64,000 nt of DNA, from contig NC_088302.1 of assembly GCF_032854445.1 (NCBI RefSeq), forward strand, positions 41,482,191 to 41,546,190, in the 5' to 3' direction. Under the pieces are notes generated by a model, which was given only the letters and a program-made list of their open reading frames with translations, did not search any database and was not told the DNA's origin. Source of the DNA: Liolophura sinensis. Taxonomy: Eukaryota > Mollusca > Polyplacophora > Chitonida > Chitonidae. How positions within the stretch are numbered: position 1 is the stretch's first letter; each line of letters begins with the position of its first letter. A program made the translations under genes and the position numbers. Shown in pieces: positions 53,810 to 64,000 of the stretch.

Positions 53810-53885
53810 CATTTATTTATTTGTTTATTTATTTATTTCAAGGGGATACTCAAGAATTTTCACGCATAAGATGACGATCATTTTT
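53810..53885 (-). mobile_element. SINE 3'-end fragment
   Basis: ATTTATTTGTTTATTTATTT followed by a shortened GATACTCAAGAATTTTCACG block. Confidence 0.6.
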
Positions 53886-53987
53886 ATAGATGAGTTACAG
53901 ATACCTGACGAACGCATCCCACATTATCGGTGGAAGACAAGTGGTCTTTTAACGCCTGTTGTAAATAAGGAATTAATTCGTGCTTCG

Positions 53988-54120
53988 TGTAAATACAGTT
54001 ATATGAAGTGTAAATACAGTTATATGAAACAGTAAATACAGTTGTATAAAACAGTAAATACAGTTATATAAAACAGTAAATACAATTATATGAACAGTAA
54101 ATACAGTTATATGAACAGTT
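53988..54120 (+). repeat. 21/22-bp tandem repeat, six units
   Basis: TAAATACAGTTATATGAA recurs six times with 21-22 bp spacing. Confidence 0.9.
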
Positions 54121-54124
54121 TACT

Positions 54125-55090
54125 GCTGAGCTGGACCCAGTTTCACAACGATGTCGTACATGTGCGATAATCACATGTATAGAACAATGATACGGTAATA
54201 GTGACGTACAAAATAACGTACTACAAATATACGATGAAAAATGCCGTACGACGCTGTGTGAAATTTACCCAGACGAACAGCTGAGAACAGTGTCTTTGAT
54301 TCTTAAGTTATATTATTTAATTGTAAGTACATTAATACTGGCAATGAAAACCCGAGTGTAAGCCACGATTTTTTGCCAGATAGCTGCACAAAAGTTCGCA
54401 ATATTTCGACGTGAATGTGATTCGGACAAAAGACACTGTTGCTTGACAAGACATAGTCGCATATAAAATTCACGTAAGTTATAGAAATTATCCAATATCA
54501 CCAGAACGCGGTTTTCGCTTGTTTTGTCTGAAATGAGATTTGTCCGTGCTCGCAAAGTGCCAACTGCAATTGCCTTAGAGATTTTATTCATTATGTGTAC
54601 TAATGAAATGTCCAATAAAGCCATGCTTTTGTACTGATGTTGTATACTGATGCTTAAGTCGCCAACGAAACGATCACTCATGTCTCGCACAATCATCACA
54701 AGAGAGAGCAGTGAAAGATCTACATTAACAAATCACTCCAATTTTAGTCCATTTTTTTACTGAATAAAATGCTGAAAATGATGAGCTCTATCGACTACCT
54801 TATCGAGCTTTCAGAACAATAAAGCCATATCCAGTTTGTTTAGATCGACTTTTATACCCATATATAGACAAAACTGTTGTGAACTGTAGCCACTGACTTG
54901 ATTACTCGGGCATTTCTCGGGTATGCGGTATACTAGTAGTATAAAGCGAAGCGTTCAAATCACTCACAGTTCATGCCCTCAACCGGTAAAACAATATCCA
55001 ATGTCTTATTCACAAGAAAAAGTTACATTAATGAAAACGCATCATAATACCAGTTCTAACGTGAAATTCTCCTTATTTCGTGGCCATATA
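54125..55090. other. Intergenic; unsupported 128-codon frame
   Basis: A minus frame at 54313-54699 (128 codons) has no recognised domain. Its composition is not clearly coding, so I leave it unannotated. Confidence 0.35.
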
Positions 55091-55095
55091 TCGAT

Positions 55096-55225
55096 ATGAA
55101 GTAAGTGTGTTTACCATTGTCATAGTGAGAAAGTACGACATGAAGTCAGTGCGTTTGTCATTGTCATAATGGGAAAGTACGATATGAAGTCATTGCGTTT
55201 AGCGTTATCATAATGGAAAAGTAAG
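55096..55225 (+). repeat. 44-bp tandem repeat, three units
   Basis: ATGAAGTCAGTGCGTTTGTC-type units start at 55096, 55140 and 55184. Confidence 0.88.
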
Positions 55226-55599
55226 TCATATTATTGCGAGCATTTATTTGCAAAGAAAAACTTAACAAAGAAGCAAAATTGATGTTTTAACCGGTCTTAC
55301 TGATCGTAATAATATCAATTTAACGGCACATAAGCATATATGGCGCCTACAAAACACAGGTCTTGATGGCTGCTATAAACAACCTGCCTACTTCCAGGGA
55401 TTATACAAGCACGTAGACAAGTCGATCCCTGGATTTCCAGCGATAACCTCTCGCGGGAAACGGATCAGAACGAATTTCCGTCATGTGCACTAGCCTGATG
55501 CAATGTGTCGGTTGAAGCGTTATTCCATCGCCAGAAATCAAAACTGTACATATCTGCCAACACTCAGATAAACAAAGCTTTACTTTTAGATATGGGGCC

Positions 55600-55607
55600 T
55601 TTAAAAA
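55600..55607 (+). promoter_or_regulatory. Possible TATA-like box of chitin-binding gene copy 2
   Basis: TTTAAAAA about 100 bp upstream of the ATG, at the same distance as the clear TATA box of copy 1. The match to consensus is weak. Confidence 0.4.
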
Positions 55608-55706
55608 CCGTTTCTGCGTCTTGGGACGACCATGTTTTGGTAAAGTTCCTCAAAGACCCGACAGCCTGGTTGGACTGTTTGAAGGGAACTCTTACTGTGC
55701 ATTATC

Positions 55707-56001
55707 ATGAGGTCGAAGTTTGTCTCAGTCACGGTTGGTCTATGTTGTCTTATTTCTGGTATGTTTTGTTTCGGTCCTGAGGACAATTTTGGAGCAGAAA
55801 AGGGCTGTAAAGACCCGTGGACATCAGAATGGACCAGAGACAGCGCTGATTGTTCCACTGTGTATTTCTGTGTTCTGGGAAAAGTCATCCAACAGCTTCA
55901 GTGCAATGACAGTCGGGTTTGGTCCAACCATGGTCACGCATGCGTAGAACCCATGTCCCAGTGGGATGACTGCAATTTTACACCGACAACTCCAATTATA
56001 A
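55707..56001 (+). CDS. Copy 2 exon 1: signal peptide and domain 1
   Basis: Ends ATTATAA|GTAAGT, phase 1. Motif DPWTSEWTRDSADC then VYFC. Confidence 0.92.
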
Positions 56002-58892
56002 GTAAGTCCGATTCTGAATATACTTCCAGGTGCTTCGTACATCCTAATTAGTGTTTTTGCCACAGTCTACCAAACGTATTGCGGTGAATAAGGCTTTATT
56101 ATTTTATTTATTTGTTTAAGTGGTGTGATCAAGAATATACCACTTCTACGACGGTGGAATATTGACCGGACAGAACCCGGGGGAACCGATTTTATCATTT
56201 TGTAGTATTCCACAACGTAAAAGACTGCCAATCTGGCAGCATTAAATACAGACTCTGTTCCAGAGAATTTGTGCAGATTTATGGCTTTTTTTGTGACAAT
56301 GATATCGCATTCATTTGCGTTTTTGTTATAAGATTGTTGACGTGATTCCTGAAATTATTAGCATTCGGTCTGCAGGACCCTGCATACAAACCTCTGTCCA
56401 GACTTCTTCCGGCCATCTTTATGAATTCCAGGCTGCATTTCAAAGGCGTAAAAAAGGGCTAATCGATGTCATCATTATATTTAAGCCACATAACCATAGT
56501 GCAGGATATGATATGCTCCATGAAAGTATGTATTTATTTATTTGATTGGGGTTTTACGCCGTACTCAAGACTATTTATACCACGACTGCCAGCATTGTGG
56601 TGGGAGGAAACCGTGCTTAACCCAGGGGAAACCCAAGACACTCTGCATGCTGCTGACAAACCTTCCCACGTACGGCCAGAGAGGAAGCCAGTATGAGCTG
56701 GACTTGAACTTACATCGACCACATTGCCGGAAAGTAAAACACAAGCATGATAAACATAAACAAGATAAACAGCATGCAACTAGAACCAAATTTTGGTCTT
56801 TTCACTTTGTAGAACTGAAGTGGCTGCTGAGTTTGTCTAAAAATTTAAATATAAAATGATGACTTAATACCAGTATTAGCTGATACACTCTCGAACAAAT
56901 GGGCCCTGTGTATTAACATTGCCCAACGTCAGACTAAAGCCTATTTTTGAACGTTAGTTTTAAATAAACAGCCGGCGTCAGAAGGCTATTAAAATCCCGG
57001 ATATCCAACCTACCAGCAGCGTTGTGTCTTTCGACGTTGGTTTTGTACCCGAGCTGATCCCTCAAATAATGGTGATGGCTTAACATGGTTGCAAATATTT
57101 CAATTTCAATATTAAAAATCCTGATAAAATGTAGATACTCTTATACGTGATAATGATGTTGATGATGGTGATGATTTATTTGATGGCTACATCATTCTAG
57201 TGACTATATTATTACAGATGACCCTCGCTGTGTGGACCCTAACGGCGTGAACCCTGACCCGGATAACTGTGCCCAGTTTCTAGCCTGTACTAACCGGACT
57301 GTCGTGGCCACCATGCAATGTCCGGAAAATACCCTGTTTTCGACCGCAAACAACACCTGCGAACTAAGTTTCTTGGTTGCCGAGGAATGCATGAACCGTG
57401 TGATCCCGGAGGACGTTGTCGTCAGTGAGTGTTTCCGGGTGGTATTAATAACGCACTATTCCACAAAGCCATTTAAAATCTCCTCACAATGTTTAGTTGT
57501 TCGTACTGAAAGTTGAAATTTGTTTGAAAAAGGCTATATTCTTTAATGAAACCTTTTTTGTGTATTTACGAAGAATATATAAAATTGTTGTCTTGAAGCA
57601 AATATTAGACATGCACCTTTACCATTTATATTACTATGACTAATTAAGTGAAACGCTTAATACATTTTTGAATTTTACGCATCAGAATTCTGATTTCTAG
57701 AGCCATATGTAACCTCTAACATTGAACGTTTGTTTTACACTAGTGAGAAATAGCTTTGTGGATTTATTTATTTATTTATTTATTTATTTAATTGATTGGT
57801 GTTTACGCCGTTTTCATGCTCACATGCCCTAGAATATTTTACTTATTCAACGGCGGCCAGTATTATGGTGAGAGGAAACCGGGCAGAGCCCGGCGGAAAT
57901 CCATGACCATCCACGACCTTCTCACGTACGACCGGAGAGGAATCCAGCTAGAGCTGGACTTGAACTCGGGTCTCCTGGATCATTGTGCTGCGCTTTGTGG
58001 ATTAAGGCATAGCCCTGAATCAATAGTGAGTTAAATCAAGAGTAAATCAAGAAATGAAAAAGGGATACGTGACAAGGAGGTATTGTCGGTCGTTTACAGG
58101 CTGATGAACAAAAGTGTGTTATCCTTCTCTCAAACTATACCTCCTACATCGAAACTTCGATAACTTCTGACGGCACTGAAGAACTATACTGACAGGATTT
58201 TCTCGATGAAGCAGAACTGTAAATCTGACAGTTAAGTGTGATATCACGGTGGTGACATTATCCTGAAAGGGACGATAAACTCTGAAGCCAAAACATTATA
58301 GTCTAACGGGAAACGTTTATCGTGGACAAAATGAACCACGCATGTGCTGGCGCCATATGCTGCAATAGCATACTTATGCTGTTAACAAAAGACTTTCCAT
58401 CATTCTACAGCTTAAAATGGTTTGAAAAATGCTTCGAAAAATTTCCATACACGTCAGCATTATACATATATATATATATACATTTAGACCAGGTAAAACT
58501 CCTTTTTGGACGATAACTTTAATAATACTGTTGTGCAACTCGATTTTAGGCAATAACATGGATATTATTTTTCTCCAGCAATTTTTTGCAATACATCGAA
58601 TAAGGCTGTTTTTACAACACATAGAAAATATATAAACTATCAACAAATCAGATCAGTGACTAAATTCTTCTTTTTTCTTTCAGCCACTGCCAGTCCTGTC
58701 ATAGACGTCCCTTGCGAGGGAACAAAGAATGGTGATGTGGCGGATCACACGCATTGCGCCAGGTTTTACAAGTGCAACCACGGTCGTGTTGTGGCGCGCA
58801 TAAAATGCCCCTCCGGAAGTGCCTTTTCCACCATAAAAAACAAGTGTGACTGGCTGGCGTCGGTAGAGTGCGGAGAAAGACAACTCACATAA
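55707..58892 (+). CDS. Secreted protein with three chitin-binding type-2 domains, copy 2 (236 aa)
   Basis: Gene model join(55707..56001, 57218..57424, 58684..58892), 711 nt. Exons 2 and 3 have exactly the lengths of copy 1 (207 and 209 nt), and exon 1 is three bases longer within the signal peptide region. Both introns are phase 1. Cys positions are 34, 49, 55, 66, 79, 89; 103, 116, 122, 133, 146, 156; 178, 192, 198, 209, 222, 230. In exon 2 I count 12 amino-acid differences from copy 1 over 68 residues, while the introns show no obvious match, so the duplication is not recent and the protein has been kept. Predicted role as for copy 1: an extracellular chitin-binding protein. All three SINEs in its introns are antisense to it. 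Confidence 0.92.
56095..56205 (-). mobile_element. SINE fragment in intron 1 of copy 2
   Basis: TTTTATTTATTTGTTTAAGTG tail and a shortened body (CTACGACGGTGG, CAGAACCCGGGGG). Confidence 0.7.
56526..56735 (-). mobile_element. SINE copy in intron 1 of copy 2
   Basis: Well-kept tail and body (TTGATTGGGGTTTTACGCC, GCCAGCATTGTGGTGGGAGG, GAGAGGAAGCCAG). The head is cut after box B (CTGGACTTGAACT). Confidence 0.88.
57218..57424 (+). CDS. Copy 2 exon 2: domain 2
   Basis: Acceptor TATTACAG, donor GTCGTCA|GTGAGT. Carries NPDPDNCAQFLACTNRTVVA, the same as in copy 1. Confidence 0.93.
57762..58012 (-). mobile_element. SINE copy in intron 2 of copy 2
   Basis: Long TTTA tail (57762-57790), body CGGCGGCCAGTATTATGGTG with a short insertion after GTTTACGCCG, and a partial head. 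Confidence 0.88.
58684..58892 (+). CDS. Copy 2 exon 3: domain 3 and stop
   Basis: Acceptor TCTTTCAG, 209 nt to TAA. Motif THCARFYKCNHGRVVARIKC. Confidence 0.93.
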
Positions 58893-58894
58893 AC

Positions 58895-59640
58895 TACAAA
58901 TTACAGCATCATTTAATATATTACTACGCACTTTTCCTTTTAACTTTTTTCTTGTCCAGATAAATTCATAGCACAGTACAACTTAAGTGAAGATCGAGAA
59001 GATTGTAAAACTAGATTTCCTAACGTTGATATGATTGTTCACATATTTCGTGCACAATAAATGCCTATTTTTGAGTACACATTTTCTTCACTGTTTTGAT
59101 TGTAGTGGCGTCAAATAGCGGTGTGATATCATATATGCACCATACACAAATGACCTAAGGCAAAAGAGATATTATCACGCTGCAACCCATTTGAATATGA
59201 TGCGATTGTTCATGAAACCAGATCCCCGAACCCTAAACGCAAAGCTGGATTAGAAACGTTGATCGAATTTTTATATGAGGCTTTAACATGCTAAATGTCG
59301 TCATTTTTTAAAACATGTTTTCATTCCTAATAAAACAATGACCAGATTTTTCAATAAGATACACATGCGTGACTGCCAGACACAAACACATTCGGTTGTT
59401 CAAAAGACACATATGCAATTCTGTGAGGTAGCGTAACGGTTCTGTGAGGTACAACATTTACGCTGTTCAAAATGAACGAAATGAAACATAATGCGGTTGG
59501 CTGGAAATATCACGTACGTTGCTGTGTGAAACAATTATCACGTTGTCAGTGGTGGATGCTCTGGTTTTGCTCTCCATGCTGTACTTTTCTTATAACGTAT
59601 AGTTTTGTAACGTTGTGTACTTTGCACACATATATATACA
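58895..59640. other. 3' flank of copy 2
   Basis: AATAAA at 59056-59061 lies 164 bp after the stop and is the likely polyadenylation signal of copy 2. No other gene. Confidence 0.6.
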
Positions 59641-59644
59641 TACA

Positions 59645-60190
59645 CAAGAAGTAATACATACGGTGCTATACAGTTATACAATGTCAAGGATTGTTAAAAA
59701 GGACAACGTACGGTGCTATGTTGTACAATGTTAAAGGTTATTCAGATGAAATACGTACATTGCTACGTTGTACAACAGTCATAGTTGTTCGGAAGAAACA
59801 CGTACTGTGGTGCGTTAAGCAATATTAAGAGCTATTCATAAGGAATGCATACGGTGCTACGTATTGCATTGTTAACGGTTGTTTAGAAGGAATACTTAAG
59901 GTTCTATGTTGTACAATGTTGGGAAAGGTTCGTTAGGAATACTTCCGATGTTATTTTGTGCAATGTCAAGAGTTGCTCAGAAAAAAATACATATCGGTTT
60001 ATGTTTTTGGAACATTATGGGCTGTTCAGAAGGAATACCTACGGCTCCACCGTATGTAACGTTAGGAGGTCTTCAGAAGAAACATGTACGGTGCTATGTT
60101 GTGCAGTTTTAAGGGTTGTTCAAAAAGAGTACGTACTGTGCTATGTTGTGCAATGTTAATGGTTGTTCAGAAGGACAACGTACTGCACAT
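59645..60190 (+). repeat. 47-bp tandem array, about eleven units
   Basis: Units of the type GTACGGTGCTATGTTGTACA followed by ATGTTAA-GGTTGTTCAGAAGGAA. Successive positions of the ACGGTGCTAT word are 59710, 59757, 59804, 59851, 59898 and 59945, a constant 47-bp step despite strong sequence drift. Later units keep about the same spacing. Confidence 0.9.
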
Positions 60191-60194
60191 GCAT

Positions 60195-61265
60195 GTTTCT
60201 CTAAAAGTAAGGGGTGAGGTATGCTATACAAAGGAGTACAACATACCTGTGCAGTTATGAATTCATCTGTGAAATGGAATGGCTGGTTAAGTCACGGTAC
60301 TGTGTACCACACCAAGTACACCAGCATATTTTCTGTTTTAGACAATACACGAGAGCGTGACATATTCAGTAAGACTGCAGTTCTAGACAATATGTCTTTG
60401 TTGGCCTGAATTCAACACAGAATTAATGTGTTTAAGAACTTTGACGCTTAACCTAACCCAGGCCGACACTTCTTTAAAAGGAAGTGTGAATCATTCTCAA
60501 TACTGCATGCATCTCAGCTTAAACCCAGCACACAATAAGAAAACATTTTAGAAACTGAACATCTAATGTTTCTTTAAGCGAATTCTTATGGTTATACTCC
60601 ATATGTTCAAACCTTGTAAAACTGATCTTAGCTTGGTTTATTACATCTTTAACTTATAACATGTGAAAGCTATTTTTGTATAAACCTGACTCATGTGTGC
60701 TTAATTTGCTATTGTGAGGCTGAGTGTAAAGAGGAGTGTCGTTTACAGTTAGCTAAAACCGTGTGGAAGTGCTTCAAAATTCAACCTGCTTAGTTTGGCA
60801 ATGCCAGTTCAATCCCACATAATGCATACGTTCATAAAAGGTAATAAGGCTGTTCTTATAGGTAAAAGACAATGAAAAATCAGAATTCCTGTGAAATATG
60901 TGATATTTCATCCTGTGTGTTATCATTCAGTTTAATGCTATATAGTATGCACTATATATGATAGTTACATGTAACTAAACGTTCGTACAGATGCTAAGTG
61001 CACGGCGTTCACAGCGACTGTCACAAAATGTGACGAGTGTCAGTCAGGAACAGATGGCTAGCCGTCCTTCCGGTTTAATCTCAAACGTGTTATAATTTCA
61101 AATCCGCCCGTGTTGTCGTTTTACAATCAAGCCAGTCAATGCAAATTTACACGTGCAAATTATCCATCCAGTCAGTGTGTCTCGCCGCTCTTTTCCAAAT
61201 TTTAGACGACAGGCCTGATAGCACTAGATCCGATATTAAAATGAAATTGATGTGGGCGTCTGCAT
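60195..61265. other. Intergenic, nothing recognised
   Basis: No gene. This should include the distal promoter of the gene at 61.3 kb. Confidence 0.45.
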
Positions 61266-61267
61266 GG

Positions 61268-61274
61268 TATAAAG
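61268..61274 (+). promoter_or_regulatory. TATA box of the fourth chitin-binding gene
   Basis: TATAAAG 79 bp upstream of the ATG. GTCACAGTCAACC about 30 bp further on is a plausible start site. Confidence 0.7.
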
Positions 61275-61346
61275 ACTGTTGGATCTCGCGGTAATGTCAC
61301 AGTCAACCAGTTGTCGCGCAGTAACCAAGCGTCCTCACCAGACACA

Positions 61347-61665
61347 ATGAACCCCGTTGTTGTTGTAGCTGCTCTGGCCACCCTGACGGTCTCGGCTTTT
61401 GCCCAAACCACCGATGAGTGCTCTGAAGCTCTTGGAAGCGAATGGGTTTGGAGCAAGAACTTCGCGCGCAAAACCAGTGATTGTACCTTGGGTTACCACT
61501 GCTCAAATGGACAACCCGTGGCGCTTGCACGCCCATGTCCCGGCGACTTGTACTTCTCACTCAGTTTAGGAGTGTGTGTGCCTCCGGACACCGTCTACAT
61601 GACTCTTTTCTTCGGGGTGAACACATGTGAGCAAGAGACGCAGAGATACAACCAGGCACTGAGGA
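61347..61665 (+). CDS. First exon of a secreted chitin-binding type-2 protein (partial)
   Basis: The ATG is followed by a signal peptide (NPVVVVAALATLTVSAFA, about residues 1-19) and one six-cysteine domain with C2-x5-C3 spacing (TSDC..GYHC). The exon most likely ends at AGGA|GTAAGT (phase 1), like the first exons of the other three chitin-binding genes; unspliced, the frame stops three codons later at 61673. It is closest to the first exon at 9736-10093: both share G-(N/S)-E-W-V, DC-x2-G-(F/Y)-x-C and PCP-x3-YFS. I found no second exon in the remaining 2.3 kb, so the gene probably continues past the window. A single-domain product is the alternative. Confidence 0.8.
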
Positions 61666-61800
61666 GTAAGTAATTGAATACGGATACACCATTGTGCGTT
61701 TTTTCTTTATCACATCTGACTTATTAACATGTTCCTATGACGTTTTAAGCATTTGTATTTCCATCATCGATTCCTGTAAGCCGATCTTCATATTTCTAAC

Positions 61801-61957
61801 ACCTTATCACGGTGTTAATCGAGTCTTCACACACCACGCACCATATCACGGTCTTAATCGAGTGCTCATACATTTCACACCTTATCAGCGCCGTAATCGG
61901 ACCCTCACACATCACACACCTTATAACGGTCGTCATCGTGTCCTAATATAACGGTTT
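61801..61957 (+). repeat. 39-bp tandem repeat, four units
   Basis: ACCTTATCACGG-type units start at 61801, 61840, 61879 and 61918. Confidence 0.9.
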
Positions 61958-62114
61958 CATTAGTTTTCTCTGCAGACACTAACTGAACAGTCGATAGCGT
62001 CAATTTGTAATTTCCACGAACTCTTATAACTGTTAGTTCGTACCTTCTACCAGCCGCCTATTTCTGATTACTCAAAACAGCCATCAGTAGCTTCTACCAA
62101 CTGCCTATTTCTAA

Positions 62115-62632
62115 TTACCCCAAACATCCATCAGTATTAGCTTGCAACTTCTCCAGACAGTTATCAGCGTCAGTTTGTAACTTCTCCTGACAGTTATCAG
62201 CGTCAGTTTGTAACTTCTCCAGACAGTTATCAGCATCAGTTTGCAACTTCTCCAGACAATTATCAACGTCAGGTCGTAACTTCTCCAGACAGTTATCAGA
62301 CAGTTTGTAATTTCTTCCAGTAGTCATCAGTGTAAATTTGTAACTTTTCCGGACAGTGATCAATGTCAGTTTGAAACTTCACCCCGAACAGTCAACACTG
62401 TAAACTTCCTCACACAGTGACCAGTTTCAATTTGCAATGTTCCCGGACAGTCATGAGTGTCAGTTTGTAACTTCCCCTGAACAGTGATCAATGTCAGTTT
62501 GTAACTGTCCCGGACAATCATCAGTGTCAGTTTATAACTTCCCCGAACAGTCATCAGTGTAAATTTGTAACTTTCCCGGACAGTCATCAGTGTCAATTTG
62601 TAACTGCTCCGGGCAGCCATCAGTATATCTTA
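62115..62632 (-). repeat. 33-bp tandem array, about fifteen units
   Basis: CAGTTTGTAACTTCTCCAGA with CAGTTATCAGCGT recurs in 33-bp steps (62171, 62204 and on). Because 33 is divisible by three, the minus strand gives periodic open frames with an 11-residue unit (DNCLEKLQTDA). The array decays into a less regular form after about 62380. Confidence 0.9.
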
Positions 62633-62639
62633 TCTAAAA

Positions 62640-63740
62640 AGAGTCCATTCCCGAATATTCATTAGCTCTGCATTTGCTAGAAAATATCTTTGCCTTTTTG
62701 TGTTCTGGCTTATCGAGTGACGCCACGTCGTGCTTCCATTTGTTCTATCATAGTGCAACTCATGGCTGTATGAGAATTCCTGATTAAAAGTCGATTTATA
62801 GAGTTACCAAACACGTCAGAAAAATTCCTATGGCCATACAAGTCTATTTCTACCCATCAGCCTCAGGTAATAAGGTGTATTACTTCAGGTAATAAGATTT
62901 GTTGTCTTATCTTTTCATTAACTATTATAGCTATCTCTAATTAGTCACCCTGGAAGATATAACACCTAAATTTATCACTACAGACCTGTACAATTCTTAA
63001 AAGGTTAGTGCCAATTTATCTGTACGCTGAATAGTTATTGCGGTCTGCCGCAAATGTTGGATCTGTAGGTTGCTAAGGATATATCCACATCGTCTGGTAC
63101 ATATACGTACTATCAAACGTGCTACAGATGTTTGTCGAGTAATCGGGTTATACTATATATTCAGCCTCAAGCACCGGTTGTCGGCCTGGGCTGTGAATTG
63201 GATATCTCCCTCATTTTCTATGTTTTTGCTCCGTCCTCCTAAAGCACGTTGCTACCATTTGCCTACTACATGTACACCATAATCAGTAGAATTTCCCAAT
63301 AAGTGTTAGATATCATCGAACTGAACTGATGGGTGTTCTTCCCGTGTGCGTTTCATCGGCTAGGCATACAAAGCTATGGTTCAGGATTGGCCTCTTGCAG
63401 GGGTAATTGCCTTTAAAATAAACAAATTTCTCACCGCCTTGGTGGCGATAATATTGTCTTACATGAAGTTTATTGGCAATCACATGCTATCTACGAATAT
63501 GGCTGTCAAACAGAACGCGCGATGTGGATGCAAATCTTACTCACGTGTGTGGGAATACTCTTCAGCCACTTCCTACATGTATTGTCCGATTGCAAACTCC
63601 AGCGGAAAATACCAATTAAATCAAACGAAATGAATTTAAATTGATCATATATTTGCAGAAGAGGGAGCGAGTTGTGCCTAAGTGGTTATAATGTTTGTTT
63701 TCCTGTTGCTCGTATACAGGTGCACAGGCTCAATCCCTGG
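62640..63740. other. Intergenic or intronic, nothing recognised
   Basis: Probably intron of the gene starting at 61347. No second chitin-binding exon was found here. Confidence 0.4.
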
Positions 63741-63744
63741 TCTA

Positions 63745-63966
63745 GGGGGCCTCTGTGGCCGAGGTGGTTAGTATACCAGCGCGTAACAATAGCCACCAAT
63801 GCGGTTGATGTGAGTTCAAGTAATGCTTATTCTGCCTTCCTCTCAAGGCATATGTGGGTTTTTCCTCAGGCTCTGCCAAGTTTCCTCCCACCGTAATGCT
63901 GGTGGCCGTCGTATAGGTCAAATATTTCTTAGTAAGGCGTAAAACAGCAATTAAATATATAAATAA
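63745..63966 (+). mobile_element. SINE copy, near full length, plus orientation
   Basis: Begins GGGGGCCTCTGTGGCCGAGG with a perfect box A (TGGCCGAGGTG, 63756-63766). Box B has one mismatch (GTTCAAGTA). Body CCCACCGTAATGCTGGTGGC and an AAATATATAAATAAG tail follow. Confidence 0.88.
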
Positions 63967-64000
63967 GAAATATGTGGTCTTCAAGCTCTTATTGTTCGCG

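Noticed and set aside
54313-54699. 128-codon minus frame
   Set aside because: No domain, no signal peptide, AT-rich codon use like the surrounding non-coding DNA.
62115-62620. Minus-strand frames with an 11-residue periodic unit
   Set aside because: Best explained by a 33-bp tandem repeat whose length is a multiple of three; kept only as a low-interest finding.

Overview
The window is animal nuclear DNA, most likely from a mollusc; another lophotrochozoan such as a brachiopod is not excluded. The evidence is spliced eukaryotic genes with GT/AG introns, a metazoan ribosomal protein gene whose first coding exon holds only the ATG, secreted proteins with chitin-binding type-2 (peritrophin-A/CBM14) domains, and a dense scatter of one tRNA-derived SINE family of the kind common in mollusc genomes. 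No rRNA gene, free-standing tRNA gene or CRISPR array was seen. Most of the sequence is AT-rich and non-coding.

Layout. (1) 0.9-10.1 kb, minus strand: a two-exon gene for a secreted protein with two chitin-binding domains. Its 8.6-kb intron holds a decayed Ty3/gypsy LTR element (2779-6254) with 123-bp LTRs and a GTGTA target duplication, a Harbinger-like MITE (7588-8113) and SINEs, one with a perfect 15-bp target duplication. (2) 11-17 kb: transposon debris, including a LINE reverse transcriptase fragment, a CGAAA-rich hairpin repeat and a pair of inverted duplicates. (3) 18.4-26.4 kb: two housekeeping genes head to head. GNPTG is an intronless reading frame on minus and RPS17 has five coding exons on plus; they share roughly 85 bp of promoter. 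The last RPS17 intron carries a 1.2-kb minisatellite. (4) 26.4-44.3 kb: gene-poor, with one orphan coding-looking exon (28.2 kb), SINEs and a 2.2-kb satellite of 68-bp units with a 476-bp higher-order duplication. (5) 44.4-58.9 kb, plus strand: two tandem paralogues of 235 and 236 residues, each with three chitin-binding domains, one domain per exon, all introns phase 1. (6) 59-64 kb: a 47-bp repeat array, the first exon of a fourth chitin-binding gene related to the first, then 39-bp and 33-bp arrays and a SINE at the edge.

How the genes fit together. The four chitin-binding genes look like a dispersed cluster of secreted chitin-associated proteins (cuticle, shell matrix, gut lining or immunity; the sequence does not say which). 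At least three have a TATA box at the expected distance from the start codon, which suits tightly regulated tissue-specific expression. The RPS17/GNPTG pair in the middle has a different promoter style: a terminal-oligopyrimidine start on the RPS17 side, a CCAAT box and an ETS-like site.
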